Assembly (NCBI GenBank): GCA_947480015.1
Contig: CANKBS010000013.1
Location: forward strand, 1 to 64,000
Direction: 5' to 3'
DNA length: 64,000 nucleotides
Origin: Sphingobacteriaceae bacterium
GTDB taxonomy: Bacteria > Bacteroidota > Bacteroidia > B-17B0 > Aurantibacillaceae
Shown here: positions 26,012-34,960 of the stretch, one piece after another
Layout of the letters: every line of letters begins with the position of its first letter
Numbering within the stretch: position 1 is the stretch's first letter
Notes under the pieces: model-generated
Database searches by the model: none
What the model saw: only the letters and a program-made list of their open reading frames with translations
Told to the model about the DNA's origin: nothing
Program-made: the position numbers and the translations under genes

Positions 26012-26854
26012 ATGAATAAGTTATTAAAAATAGCTGCTAGTGTTTTGTTTACAATCTCCCTTAAGGCTCAAATAGCCCCAACAGCGAGCATTGTTTCAGG
26101 TAATACGCTTTTTTGTACCGATATTTCACAGTCATTTAGCGCTACTAGCAATGGCAATCCGAGTTCGTATTCCTGGTCAATAAGTCCCCAATCGGGTTTA
26201 ACCGTGTTATCTGAGTTAACCGGAACCACCATCAGCTTGAGTTTCACAAAAAGCCAAACCTACCGTGTTCAGTTAACCGTTGCAAATGCAAGTGGCACCT
26301 TTACCACTTCAAAAGTTGTGACTACTGCAAAAACTGCACTTGCAGCCTTTAATGCAAGCCTCGCTTCTACAGGTTATCCAAACGAAATGACCCTAACCAA
26401 TTATTCTTCTTACTGCACGAAAATTTACTGGCTTTACAGCGATAGAGATACACGCGATTCAACCACAAGCGTTACTAAACCCTATTATAAAGCAGGGAGT
26501 TATACCGTTTCGCTTGTGGCCATTGGCACTAAAGGCTGCAGCGATACCGCCGATTATGTTTTTCACATTTCCGATTCCTCCAGCATTTCTCTCCCTAATA
26601 TTTTTACACCAAACGACGACGGGGTTAACGACTATTTTAAACCACTAATAACCGGTATTTCTAGTCTCACTGCCTTTGTCTATAACCGCGATGGTGTTTT
26701 AATTGCCAATTGGGATAAGGTAAACGGTACCTGGGATGGGCATACCACCAGTGGAATGGCCTGTAGCGATGGTGTCTATCTTGTTGTCGTAAAAGCTACT
26801 GGTTTCGATGGCAACGTTTACAATAAAAAAACCAGTCTTACTTTAATTCGCTAG
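26012..26854 (+). CDS. T9SS type-B cargo with PKD-like domains
   Basis: The 280-residue protein has a signal peptide (about 1-20, ending SLKAQ), two Ig/PKD-like domains (about 25-185; SYSWSISPQSG, then YKAGSYTVSLVAIGTKGC) and the gliding-motility-associated C-terminal domain (about 192-280). That domain shows LPNIFTPNDDGVND, VYNRDGV and NGTWDG. This tail marks type-B substrates of the type IX secretion system, often linked to PorP/SprF-type proteins, one of which is at 51559. It probably ends up on the cell surface. Its stop lies two bases before the first sensible codon of the ABC ATPase. Confidence 0.88.
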   Translation: MNKLLKIAASVLFTISLKAQIAPTASIVSGNTLFCTDISQSFSATSNGNPSSYSWSISPQSGLTVLSELTGTTISLSFTKSQTYRVQLTVANASGTFTTSKVVTTAKTALAAFNASLASTGYPNEMTLTNYSSYCTKIYWLYSDRDTRDSTTSVTKPYYKAGSYTVSLVAIGTKGCSDTADYVFHISDSSSISLPNIFTPNDDGVNDYFKPLITGISSLTAFVYNRDGVLIANWDKVNGTWDGHTTSGMACSDGVYLVVVKATGFDGNVYNKKTSLTLIR

Positions 26855-26856
26855 CC

Positions 26857-27834
26857 ATCTTAAAAGTTCGCAACATATCCTTTAACTATAACAATCAAAA
26901 TTATTTTAAAGGAATAAGGCATGTTTCCCTTCAATTAGATAAAGGTGAAATCCTCGCCATTGTTGGCAAAAGTGGTAGCGGAAAAACAACCCTCTTAAAG
27001 TGTATATACGGTCTGGAAGACCTTCCGGAAGGTGACGTGCATCTAAATAACGAAAAAGTATTAGGCCCTTCTTATAACCTCATACCCGGACATGACGGCA
27101 TGAAGTTGGTAAGTCAGGAATTTTATGTACTCGAAAACCACACTGTTGAAGAAAATATTTTCGACAAACTCATTGGATACACCAATGAAAGCAAAGTAAA
27201 AAGAGCTGCTAAAATTTTAAAATTACTCGAACTCAGTAATTTAAAAGATACCCGTGCAAAATATTTATCAAGCGGCCAAAAACAGCGGGTAGCCATTGCC
27301 AGGGCACTGGCGGTAATTCCAAAAGTTTTACTGCTCGATGAACCCTTTAGTAATTTAGATAAACTACTTACCGAAAAACTTTTTTCATTCATCGTTCAGG
27401 AGGTTAAAAAAAACAAAACGGCGGTTATTCTCATCACGCATTTAGCCGAGGAAGCCTTAAAATATGCGACCAGCTTATTGGTTATGGACCAAGGCAAAAT
27501 AGTTCAGGCCGGCGAAAAATGGGCGGTTTATTATAAACCAAAAAACTCTAAACTGGCCGGTTTACTAGGCGACTTCAATATCATTAAACAAGAAGATCTC
27601 GAAAAAAAATCAACACTAAAAACAGCTTCAAAAATTTTTTTGCGTCCCGATAAACTTAAACTTTGCAGCTCAAAATCAACCTATGACCTTGAACTAACCA
27701 TTCTACACTGCAGCTATAATGGCCGCTGCTACGAATTGCTGGGTGAAAGCAAGCATGGAAATTCTATTATTGTTTATGCTGCCAAAGAATTTAAAACAGG
27801 ACAAACCTTATATTTTAACTTAGATCAAAACTAA
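26857..27834 (+). CDS. ABC transporter ATPase, apparent ATC start
   Basis: The track ORF (27037) begins at a GTG after the Walker A motif and is truncated. The same frame continues upstream as ILKVRNISFNYNNQNYFKG and contains Walker A VGKSGSGKTTLLKC, so the protein must start near 26857. The codon there is ATC, and no ATG, GTG or TTG occurs in frame back to the stop at 26824. Other motifs are Q-loop SQEFYVLENHT, signature YLSSGQKQRVAIARA, Walker B VLLLDEPFSNLD, switch His ILITH and a TOBE-like tail. It resembles MalK/PotA-class importer ATPases, but no permease gene is adjacent. Confidence 0.85.
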   Translation: MLKVRNISFNYNNQNYFKGIRHVSLQLDKGEILAIVGKSGSGKTTLLKCIYGLEDLPEGDVHLNNEKVLGPSYNLIPGHDGMKLVSQEFYVLENHTVEENIFDKLIGYTNESKVKRAAKILKLLELSNLKDTRAKYLSSGQKQRVAIARALAVIPKVLLLDEPFSNLDKLLTEKLFSFIVQEVKKNKTAVILITHLAEEALKYATSLLVMDQGKIVQAGEKWAVYYKPKNSKLAGLLGDFNIIKQEDLEKKSTLKTASKIFLRPDKLKLCSSKSTYDLELTILHCSYNGRCYELLGESKHGNSIIVYAAKEFKTGQTLYFNLDQN

Positions 27835-27844
27835 AATCAATCGC

Positions 27845-28330
27845 ATGCAAAAGGAATTCACCATTAAAAACATGAGCATCTCGCTCATTGTTTTATTACT
27901 TATTTTTCAATTTTTTAGAATTGATAAAACAAACAAAGTTTCAGCTGCCGAACGCGATGTGTTGTTTATTTCACAAGCTAATCCTGAACTGGCTTCTATG
28001 TTAAAAAACTCATGCTACGATTGCCATAGCAATCAAGTCACCTACCCTTGGTATACCAATATAGCGCCGCTTTCGTGGTGGATTAAACATCATGTTAATG
28101 AAGGCACAAGGCATTTAAATTTCTCCGAATGGGGCACTTATTCTGCTCGTAAAGCCGATCACAAATTAAAAGAATGTGTTGAAATGATCAAAGAAGGTGA
28201 AATGCCAATGAGTTCGTATACCTTAATTCATGGTAATGCTAAACTCAGCAAAGAACAACAAACACTTTTAATGAATTGGTTTAATTCTATGCGCACGCAC
28301 GAAAGCGATAAACCCAAAGAAAATAATTAA
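27845..28330 (+). CDS. Haem-binding domain protein (CxxCH)
   Basis: The 161-residue protein has an N-terminal TM or signal anchor (about 12-24) and one c-type haem motif NSCYDCHSN (CxxCH). This is followed by the family-typical TYPWYTNIAPLSWWIKHHV, with Met/His residues (EGEMPMSS) that could be the distal ligand. It matches the haem-binding domain family common in Bacteroidota and probably faces the periplasm. It begins 10 bp after the ABC ATPase. Its stop codon abuts the stop of the convergent T9SS cargo gene with no spacer. Confidence 0.85.
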   Translation: MQKEFTIKNMSISLIVLLLIFQFFRIDKTNKVSAAERDVLFISQANPELASMLKNSCYDCHSNQVTYPWYTNIAPLSWWIKHHVNEGTRHLNFSEWGTYSARKADHKLKECVEMIKEGEMPMSSYTLIHGNAKLSKEQQTLLMNWFNSMRTHESDKPKENN

Positions 28331-30496
28331 TTAATTTTCGATTACAATCTTTTTATGAATACTGCTAGCAACCGTAACAGCTCTAAGATAGTATACACCG
28401 CCCGGTAAACCTGTTAAATCAATGCTTGACACCGTTCCTGTATTAAAATAAACTTGTTGCCCGGTTGCATTAAAGATTTCGATGGCACTTAATTCTGCAT
28501 TTAATTTACTAAGCGTAATAACACCAGCCTTAGTTGGATTTGGAAATATAGTTAAGTCGCTCGATAGATTATTAAACGCTAGGGCTATAATTTTGTAATA
28601 CGTAACCGTTCCGTCAAAATCACTTTGTTTTAAGCGGTAGTAATTAATGTTTTTGTTTGCACCGTGATCTAAAGTGGAATAACTGCGTTTAAAACTGCTA
28701 TTGCCAGCCGCAGGAGTCGTTGTCACCGCTTCAAAGGTCAAACCATCAAACGATTTTTCAACGGTAAAATAATCGGAGTTTTTTTCAGATAAGGTGCTCC
28801 AGTTTAATAACACGAGGTCATCTTGTGGTTCTGCAGTAAAGTCAAGTAAAGTGATAGGTAGTGGGTTAATTCCGGCGGCATTTCCTGCCAAAGTAAATCT
28901 TGAAAATGAGTTAAATCCAATGGAAGTGATATTTCCATTCGTAGTGGTGCCTCCGGTTGCACCGCCAAACAAATCAATCCAGGTAGTTGTTGCAGAATAG
29001 GTGTTTTTTACAAGCCTTAAGGTTGTTAAATCTTTAACTGCGTCGTTGGCCCCAAACGTTAATTTAAGAGTGGCCGTGCCTGAAAGATCTAAACTCGGTT
29101 GATTAACGCTCGAATTATCCATTCGTGTCAAATCCCAATAATGCGTATTTGAAACAGTATCAATAGTACCAGGCATGGTATAGGCCAGTGCCTTGGCTGA
29201 GGCATTAAATAATTCACCTTTATAGTTATATAAATTGGTGTTGCCATGGTTCACAACCAATTGCATGGGCCTACAATCTGGTGAGGTTCCAATAGGAAAA
29301 TTTAATGTAGAGCTTCCGGAGGTATTCTTTATGTAGGTCATAGGCCCATTAACATAACTTGTCGCAGCGGCAGTTAAGGCTGGGGCAACAGCTGTGCCAA
29401 GTAAAGTGAGCGAATTAGTGCTGGTTACATTGAATAAACCTGAAGTTAAGGCCAAAGTGCCACTTACCTTAGCGGGTGTAGAAAGTATAACACCACTGGC
29501 ATTATTTATGGTTAAACAATTAAAGGTGGTGGTACTAGCTCCACTGATGGTTTGTGCGGCATTGCCGTTAAAAACAACGGTTCCTGTACCCGCACTAAAT
29601 GTGCCATTATTTACAAAATTTCCGGCACCGGTAGTTGCACCAATTGAGAACGAAAATGCGGAAGCACTTAATGTTGATACAGCATTTATGGTTAAGGTGC
29701 CCGATATTTTTGTAGCAGCGCTTAAGGTAACTTTTTGACCACTGGCGTTATTATTGACCACATTTGATGGGGTAGTTTGACTCAGACCCAAGCCGGTTAT
29801 TTGATCGGATGTGCCATTGTATTCATAATTAACCCCTGGCGCATAGCTATATGTGCCGCCAACCGACAAAGCAGCATTCCAGTTAATTGCGGCAAAATTA
29901 GCTGCCGAAGTGGTAGTGAAACCCTGTGTTTTTTGAGTTTTTAAATTAGCGCCACTAAAAAAATAATAATCACTTCCGCCACTAGGGTTTGGGTCATAAA
30001 CATTTCCGCTTGCATTCACTACTAATGTCCCATACACCTCAAACGCCCTGTTTGTGTTTCCTGCATCAAATGCTAGGCCGCCATTAATACTGGCTGTGCA
30101 AACACTTAAGATTCTAAAACAATGGCGTGCGCCCGTAGTTCCAATAGTTAAAGAATACGAAGCAGGAATAGTTAAAGAAGAAGTGACACTTATCGTATTC
30201 CCTGATGCTGAAGCTTGCAGCCAGCTAAAGCCTACTCCCGAGCAGATAATACTATTTAAAGTTATTTGTGGAACAGCCGAGATAAATTTAGTATTATCGA
30301 GTAATGGCAGTAAAATAACGTCATCCCCCAAAGTAGGGACACCATTTGGCGACCAGTTTCCGGCTGTTGTCCAAGCACCACCTGCGGTATTGGTCCATGT
30401 TTTTACAGCAGAAAAAACACCGTGGTTCATAAGCATAAAGAGAAGCATGCAAACATGAGCATAATGACATTTAAACTTAAAAAATGTGTTTTTCAT
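28331..30496 (-). CDS. T9SS type-A cargo, large surface beta protein
   Basis: The 721-residue protein has a signal peptide (about 1-29), an N-terminal strand-rich region starting TWTNTAGGAWTTAGNWSPN, typical of adhesin-like or passenger proteins, and long Ser/Thr/Gly-rich beta repeats. A recurring module (VVFNGNAAQTISGASTTTFN) lies in the middle, then a Fn3-like domain (ITLLDFTAEPQDDLVLLNWS). The C-terminal type-A sorting domain begins IFPNPTKAGVITLSK and ends IHKKIVIEN. PorU and PorV, encoded at 52639 and 56643, would process and deliver it. It has a very good promoter upstream. Confidence 0.85.
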   Translation of the reverse strand: MKNTFFKFKCHYAHVCMLLFMLMNHGVFSAVKTWTNTAGGAWTTAGNWSPNGVPTLGDDVILLPLLDNTKFISAVPQITLNSIICSGVGFSWLQASASGNTISVTSSLTIPASYSLTIGTTGARHCFRILSVCTASINGGLAFDAGNTNRAFEVYGTLVVNASGNVYDPNPSGGSDYYFFSGANLKTQKTQGFTTTSAANFAAINWNAALSVGGTYSYAPGVNYEYNGTSDQITGLGLSQTTPSNVVNNNASGQKVTLSAATKISGTLTINAVSTLSASAFSFSIGATTGAGNFVNNGTFSAGTGTVVFNGNAAQTISGASTTTFNCLTINNASGVILSTPAKVSGTLALTSGLFNVTSTNSLTLLGTAVAPALTAAATSYVNGPMTYIKNTSGSSTLNFPIGTSPDCRPMQLVVNHGNTNLYNYKGELFNASAKALAYTMPGTIDTVSNTHYWDLTRMDNSSVNQPSLDLSGTATLKLTFGANDAVKDLTTLRLVKNTYSATTTWIDLFGGATGGTTTNGNITSIGFNSFSRFTLAGNAAGINPLPITLLDFTAEPQDDLVLLNWSTLSEKNSDYFTVEKSFDGLTFEAVTTTPAAGNSSFKRSYSTLDHGANKNINYYRLKQSDFDGTVTYYKIIALAFNNLSSDLTIFPNPTKAGVITLSKLNAELSAIEIFNATGQQVYFNTGTVSSIDLTGLPGGVYYLRAVTVASSIHKKIVIEN

Positions 30497-30537
30497 TTAA
30501 AATTATTTTGTAGGACTTTAACGAACTCCCAATTTTC

Positions 30538-30568
30538 CAAATTTAGGAAAATAAAATGTAAAAATCAA
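30538..30568 (-). promoter_or_regulatory. Predicted promoter for the 721-aa T9SS cargo
   Basis: Minus strand: TTG, 20 bases, TAAATTTG, a full consensus match. It predicts a leader of about 36 bases before the ATG at 30496. Confidence 0.68.
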
Positions 30569-30665
30569 GGTGCATCCTCAGCCTATTTATACATGGACGC
30601 TGCAATTAAACAAGTCTTCCAATAATTGGCAGCTTGGGAATTTAATACATGTTAAAGCAGGTAAC

Positions 30666-31901
30666 TTAGGGTCGCGATTTTTTCTTGCCTTTGTAATTCG
30701 AATTTCCTTTTCCATTTGCCGGACCGCGTTTAAAGCCTTCTTTTTTATTGGCTTCCGGGTCGTATGCCGGTCCCGGACCAAGTTCGGGCGGTAAAGGCAT
30801 TTTGGTTACTTCATAACCCATTAAATCTTCAATGCGAGAAAACTTACCCTGATCGCGTTGGTTTACAAAGGTAATGGCAACGCCGGCTTTAGAGGCTCTG
30901 GCCGTTCGACCAATACGGTGAATATAATCTTCCGGATCAGGAGGTGCATCATAGTTGATTACCAAACTAATGCCATCCACATCTATCCCTCGTGATAAAA
31001 TATCGGTGCCAATAAGAATGCGTAATCGTCGGCTTTTAAATTCACGCATAATTTCTTCACGCTCAGCTTGTTCTAAATCTGAATGGAAGGCCTTTAAAGA
31101 ACTTTCTTCACGCTTTAAATTTTTCTCTAGCAGTTTCACGTTTTCTTTGGTAGAAGAAAAAATAATGACCGATTGGTAATCGGGATTTTTTAAAATACTC
31201 TTAACCAAGGCTTCTTTTTGATTATCATACACCACATAGGCCTGCTGAACAATGCCGGCTGCCGGTTTGCTGATAGCGATATTTATTTGTTCAGGATCTT
31301 TTGCAATTTGATTCGCCAGCATTCGTATTTTAGAAGGCATGGTGGCCGAGAACATAATGGTTTGACGTTGTTTTGGCAGATAATTGATGATGGAACGGAT
31401 ATCATCGAAGAAACCCATATCGAGCATGCGATCGGCTTCGTCTAAAACCAAATGTTGCAAATGTTCGAAATTGATATCACCGTTTTGTAAAAGAGCCATT
31501 AATCGTCCGGGTGTTGCGCAAATGATATCTACGCCTTCACGCAGGGCGTGTTTTTGTTTTTCCCAAGTAAAACCATCGTTACCGCCGTAAATGGCAATGG
31601 AGCCAACCGAACAGAAATAACCCATACCGTCAATTTGTTGATCAATTTGAAGCACGAGTTCACGGGTTGGGGCTATAATGAGTGTGTTTAAATGTCGGGT
31701 TGGTGCTTCTAAAATATGTTCAATAATAGGAAGCAAATAGGCAGCTGTTTTACCGGTACCGGTTTGTGCGCAGGCAATTAAATCTTTATTGTTTAGTATA
31801 ACGGGGATAGCTTGTTCCTGAATTGGGGTGGGTTGTTTGTAACCCATACTGTATAAACCTTCTAATAAATCGGGTTTAAAATTAAAATCGTCGAATGTCA
31901 A
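30666..31901 (-). CDS. DEAD-box RNA helicase, RhlE-like
   Basis: The 411-residue protein has the full helicase motif set: Q motif (GYKQPTPIQEQAI), Walker A AQTGTGKTAAY, APTRELVLQ, TPGRL, the box VLDEADRMLDMGF, SATMP, and domain-2 motifs IIFSSTKENV, GTDILSRGIDVDG and HRIGRTARA. A short basic Gly/Lys tail follows (about 380-411), typical of RhlE types involved in ribosome assembly or RNA turnover. RNase Y is encoded further along on the same strand (32992), but three small lipoprotein genes and two terminators lie between them. Confidence 0.93.
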   Translation of the reverse strand: MTFDDFNFKPDLLEGLYSMGYKQPTPIQEQAIPVILNNKDLIACAQTGTGKTAAYLLPIIEHILEAPTRHLNTLIIAPTRELVLQIDQQIDGMGYFCSVGSIAIYGGNDGFTWEKQKHALREGVDIICATPGRLMALLQNGDINFEHLQHLVLDEADRMLDMGFFDDIRSIINYLPKQRQTIMFSATMPSKIRMLANQIAKDPEQINIAISKPAAGIVQQAYVVYDNQKEALVKSILKNPDYQSVIIFSSTKENVKLLEKNLKREESSLKAFHSDLEQAEREEIMREFKSRRLRILIGTDILSRGIDVDGISLVINYDAPPDPEDYIHRIGRTARASKAGVAITFVNQRDQGKFSRIEDLMGYEVTKMPLPPELGPGPAYDPEANKKEGFKRGPANGKGNSNYKGKKKSRP

Positions 31902-31980
31902 TGTTTTATGATATTTATGTTTAAAACGGCTAAGTTAATCTTATTAACTGCTATTAGAAACTATTTGGGTTTTTTAAACA

Positions 31981-32010
31981 AAAAAGCCGCGAATTTCTCC
32001 GCGGCTTTTT
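31981..32010 (-). terminator. Terminator after the TRL lipoprotein cluster
   Basis: AAAAAGCCGCG, an eight-base loop, CGCGGCTTTTT. The A and T tracts flank a 6-bp GC stem, so it could work both ways. It lies 15 bp beyond the last lipoprotein gene. Confidence 0.85.
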
Positions 32011-32025
32011 ATGTATGATGAGTGA

Positions 32026-32295
32026 TTACTCACCTGTAACTCTAACAAAATAGGTTTTATTGAATAAACCGCCTTTAACACCGTAATCTACAGTAGCGAC
32101 TTTATTAATACCACCATTTTTGGCTGCAGTTGCTACGCTTAAATCAACATTCATAGCAAGACCAAACCAAACTGTTTTTTCAACTTTACCTTCTTTTAAT
32201 CCGGCATTGCTAGTAACCATTAACGGATAAACTCTGGTACATGAGGTAGTTACCACTGAGGTAACTATTGCAATAAGTAAAAATATTTTTTTCAT
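32026..32295 (-). CDS. TRL-like small lipoprotein, copy 3 of 3
   Basis: This is the last of three tandem paralogues. The 89-residue protein has a lipoprotein signal with the lipobox VVTTSC (Cys 19). The remainder follows the TRL-type pattern seen in all three: a conserved N-terminal TSNAGLKEGKVEKT turn, then a small domain with VATAAKNGGINKVATVDY and the end RVTGE. It is probably anchored to the inner face of the outer membrane. The function of the family is unknown. Separated from copy 2 by 12 bp and followed by a terminator. Confidence 0.75.
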   Translation of the reverse strand: MKKIFLLIAIVTSVVTTSCTRVYPLMVTSNAGLKEGKVEKTVWFGLAMNVDLSVATAAKNGGINKVATVDYGVKGGLFNKTYFVRVTGE

Positions 32296-32307
32296 GATTT
32301 CTTAGTT

Positions 32308-32589
32308 TTAATTTCCGTGAACAATAATTTCTTTTGTAGAGAATAAAATGAATTGAGAATACTTAATATCAGCAACTCCCACACCACCTTTTATACCGCC
32401 ATTATGGGCAGCCTGAGCAATACCAAAATTTCTATTTAATTCGAGTCCGCCAAAAAGCACTACAGTTTTTGAGGTACCTACTTTATTACCAATTGGAGCT
32501 TCAGAAATTGCCATTGGCATAGTTATTGAGCATGATGTAAGCACTGCTGCTACAGCAATGACACTTACAAATGTTGTAATTTTTTTCAT
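32308..32589 (-). CDS. TRL-like small lipoprotein, copy 2 of 3
   Basis: The 93-residue lipoprotein has a signal and lipobox AVLTSC (Cys 20). The mature part shares the family layout with its neighbours (SEAPIGNKVGTSKT, then IAQAAHNGGIKGGVGVADI) but its end differs (STKEIIVHGN instead of VKVTGE). Divergence among the three copies suggests an old duplication rather than recent amplification. It begins 4 bp after copy 1 in the same transcript. Confidence 0.75.
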   Translation of the reverse strand: MKKITTFVSVIAVAAVLTSCSITMPMAISEAPIGNKVGTSKTVVLFGGLELNRNFGIAQAAHNGGIKGGVGVADIKYSQFILFSTKEIIVHGN

Positions 32590-32593
32590 AATC

Positions 32594-32845
32594 TTATTCC
32601 CCCGTTACTTTAACTGAAAATTTACCATTCGAATAAAGTTTGTAATCGACTGATCCTATTTTTGTGATTTTGGCTTCTTTAGCCACTGCAGAGAATCCAG
32701 CATCAAAACTGTGTCTGGTTGATTTTACAAATCCCTCTTTGGTGCCAATCGGGGCCCCAGTCGTTAAATGATAGCTCTGTATCACACACGACCCCATTAA
32801 TAGTGGCAGAGCTGCCATTATTAAGAAATGTTTAGTTTTTTTCAT
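32594..32845 (-). CDS. TRL-like small lipoprotein, copy 1 of 3
   Basis: First gene of the cluster: 83 residues with lipobox LLMGSC (Cys 19) and the shared features TTGAPIGTKEGFVKST and AKEAKITKIGSVDYKLYS, ending VKVTGE. The G-x-K-E-G turn and the K-I-x-x-V-D-Y strand are the best-conserved parts across the three copies. Outer-membrane tethering is inferred from the lipobox. A -7 box lies 26 bp upstream. Confidence 0.75.
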   Translation of the reverse strand: MKKTKHFLIMAALPLLMGSCVIQSYHLTTGAPIGTKEGFVKSTRHSFDAGFSAVAKEAKITKIGSVDYKLYSNGKFSVKVTGE

Positions 32846-32871
32846 AGTGTTTCTAATTTGCGTTATTTAGA

Positions 32872-32879
32872 CAAAGGTA
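32872..32879 (-). promoter_or_regulatory. -7 box for TRL cluster (TACCTTTG)
   Basis: Exact TAnnTTTG match on the minus strand. The -33 position is T-rich without a clear TTG. Confidence 0.45.
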
Positions 32880-32937
32880 GTGATTTATTACTACTAATAA
32901 AAAAAATAGTCGTTTTGTAAATAACTTTTAAGCACAT

Positions 32938-32970
32938 AAAAAAGGCGAAGTAATTACTGCTTCGCCTTTT
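32938..32970 (-). terminator. Terminator after rny
   Basis: GGCGAAG paired with CTTCGCC, flanked by A and T tracts (AAAAAA / TTTT). It follows the rny stop by about 20 bp and separates it from the TRL cluster. Confidence 0.85.
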
Positions 32971-32991
32971 AATTAAGTTCTGATTAACTAG

Positions 32992-34542
32992 TTATTTAGC
33001 ATAGCCGGTAGCTCTCACTTCCCTAATTACAGTCACTTTTACCTGACCAGGATAAGTCATTTCCGTTTGAATACGTTGTGAAATTTCAAAGGCTAATTCC
33101 TCAGCACGGGTATCGGTAACTTTATCACTCGATACAATCACACGCACTTCACGTCCGGCCTGAATCGCATAGGTCTTCTCTACCCCATCGTAACTTAATG
33201 CTAAGGCTTCCAGATCTTTTAAACGTTTCATGTATTGTTCGGCAATTTCTCGGCGAGCGCCTGGGCGTGCGCCACTTATGGCATCACACACCTGAATAAT
33301 TGGCGCGTATAATGTTGTCATTTCAACCTCATCATGGTGAGCTCCAATGGCATTTACAACTTCCGGCTTTTCTTTGTATTGCTCAGCCAATTTCATACCC
33401 AATAAAGCATGTGGTAATTCCGGTTCATTATCAGGTACTTTACCAATATCATGTAATAAGCCCGCACGTTTGGCCACCTTAGGATTTAAGCCCATTTCAC
33501 TGGCCATAATGCCACAAAGGTTAGCAACCTCGCGACTGTGTTGTAATAAATTTTGTCCGTAAGATGAACGGTATTTCATTCGTCCTACCATACGAATTAA
33601 TTCGGGGTGCAAACCATGAATACCCAAATCGATACAGGTTCTTTTACCCGTTTCGATAATCTCTTCTTCCAACATTTTTTTGGTTTTTTCAACCACCTCT
33701 TCAATACGAGCAGGGTGAATGCGACCATCGGTAACCAACTGGTGTAAAGCCAAACGACAAATTTCACGACGGATCGAGTCAAAACAACTCAAGGTGATGG
33801 CATCCGGGGTGTCATCCACAATAATCTCAACGCCGGTAGCTGCTTCAATGGCTCTGATGTTTCTTCCCTCACGACCAATAATACGGCCTTTGGTTTCATC
33901 CCCTTCAATGTGAAAAACTGAAATAGAGTTTTCAATAGCTGTTTCAGTCGCCACACGTTGTATGGTTTGCAGTACGATTTTTTTAGCTTCTTTGTTAGCC
34001 GTTAATTTGGCTTCTTCCATGATGTCTTTTACATACACCATTGATTGGGTTTTGGCTTCGGCCTTAATCGATTCCATTAATTGGGCCTTGGCATCTTCAG
34101 CTTTTAAACCGCTAATCTTTTCAAGCATTTCAACCTGTTTGCGGTGACCTTTTTCAACTTCCTCCAAACGGTGTTTGTATAATTCTGTTTGTTGATTGGC
34201 TTGTAATTTTGCATTCTCAAGTTCTTTATCCTTTCTGCTAATTTCTTCAACTTTTTTATTTATTTCGCTTTCCTTTTGTTTGGTGCGATTTTCAGATTGC
34301 GCAATGTGTGCATTCTTTTCTTGAACACTTTTATCGTGTTCAGATTTTAACTGCAAGAACTTTTCTTTTGCTTGTAGAATTTTTTCCTGTTTAATGGCCT
34401 CCGATTTTACTTCAGCTTCCTTAATCAGATTTTCCTTCTCTTTTGCAGCGCCTGCATTTAATTTACTTCCCGCAATGATAAACCCGGCAACAATTCCTAT
34501 TATCAGCGCCCCTGCTATTCCAATTAGTGTGATGATGTCCAT
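32992..34542 (-). CDS. rny: Ribonuclease Y
   Basis: RNase Y is a membrane-anchored endoribonuclease that starts mRNA decay. The order is: N-terminal TM helix ([20 protein letters not shown]), a long Lys/Glu coiled coil (about 30-180), a KH RNA-binding domain with [19 protein letters not shown] (about 210-270), and an HD domain with LLHDIGKV and GAHHDEVE metal ligands. It ends with the family tail [13 protein letters not shown]. The track start at 34593 adds residues encoded by a terminator hairpin; ATG 34542 (MDIITLIG) gives 516 residues, the usual length. It follows zapA, with a strong hairpin between them. Confidence 0.95.
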   Translation of the reverse strand: MDIITLIGIAGALIIGIVAGFIIAGSKLNAGAAKEKENLIKEAEVKSEAIKQEKILQAKEKFLQLKSEHDKSVQEKNAHIAQSENRTKQKESEINKKVEEISRKDKELENAKLQANQQTELYKHRLEEVEKGHRKQVEMLEKISGLKAEDAKAQLMESIKAEAKTQSMVYVKDIMEEAKLTANKEAKKIVLQTIQRVATETAIENSISVFHIEGDETKGRIIGREGRNIRAIEAATGVEIIVDDTPDAITLSCFDSIRREICRLALHQLVTDGRIHPARIEEVVEKTKKMLEEEIIETGKRTCIDLGIHGLHPELIRMVGRMKYRSSYGQNLLQHSREVANLCGIMASEMGLNPKVAKRAGLLHDIGKVPDNEPELPHALLGMKLAEQYKEKPEVVNAIGAHHDEVEMTTLYAPIIQVCDAISGARPGARREIAEQYMKRLKDLEALALSYDGVEKTYAIQAGREVRVIVSSDKVTDTRAEELAFEISQRIQTEMTYPGQVKVTVIREVRATGYAK

Positions 34543-34567
34543 TTTTTTTCTTTCTATATATATTAAT

Positions 34568-34610
34568 AAAAAACGCACAAATCTTAAGACCATTCTTAAA
34601 ATTTGTGCGT
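34568..34610 (-). terminator. Strong hairpin/terminator between zapA and rny
   Basis: ACGCACAAAT and ATTTGTGCGT form a perfect 10-bp stem, extended by TTAAG/CTTAA after one mismatch, with a 6-base loop. On the minus strand it ends in GTGCGTTTTTTATT, so it looks like an intrinsic terminator. It sits 25 bp before the rny ATG and could also serve as an RNase Y-sensitive leader structure. Confidence 0.75.
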
Positions 34611-34630
34611 GTAAATTGGGTAAATTAAAT

Positions 34631-34942
34631 TTACTCCTCGTTAATAGTGTTAATGTTTTGTTGATGCTCTATTAGCATCGCCTCCACATCTTTAAATAGC
34701 TCTTTTAAATGGCTTAATTCCTTCTCCGCCATATTGGCCTGTTTGTAAAGTTGGGCTACCAGCTGCAACATTACCATTCCCAATACATCCTTCTTATCTT
34801 TAATTGCGTAGTTCTTTTCGAACTCAGCAATTTTGTTATTTATTAAATTAACAGCCTCTTTAATGTTTTGCTCGTCGTCGGCGTTTACCTTTAAAGGAAA
34901 AACGCTTCCGGCAATTTCAACTTTTATACTTATTTCGCTCAT
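34631..34942 (-). CDS. zapA: Cell division protein ZapA
   Basis: The 103-residue protein matches ZapA: an N-terminal strand pair ([19 protein letters not shown]) followed by a long helix ([20 protein letters not shown] to [17 protein letters not shown]) that forms the tetramer coiled coil. ZapA bundles FtsZ filaments at the division site in the cytoplasm. It lies 18 bp after a giant coiled-coil gene and before rny. As I recall, other Bacteroidota have a short coiled-coil protein of about 100 residues in that upstream position. Confidence 0.9.
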   Translation of the reverse strand: MSEISIKVEIAGSVFPLKVNADDEQNIKEAVNLINNKIAEFEKNYAIKDKKDVLGMVMLQLVAQLYKQANMAEKELSHLKELFKDVEAMLIEHQQNINTINEE

Positions 34943-34960
34943 TTAAAGAGGGCGTTAACA

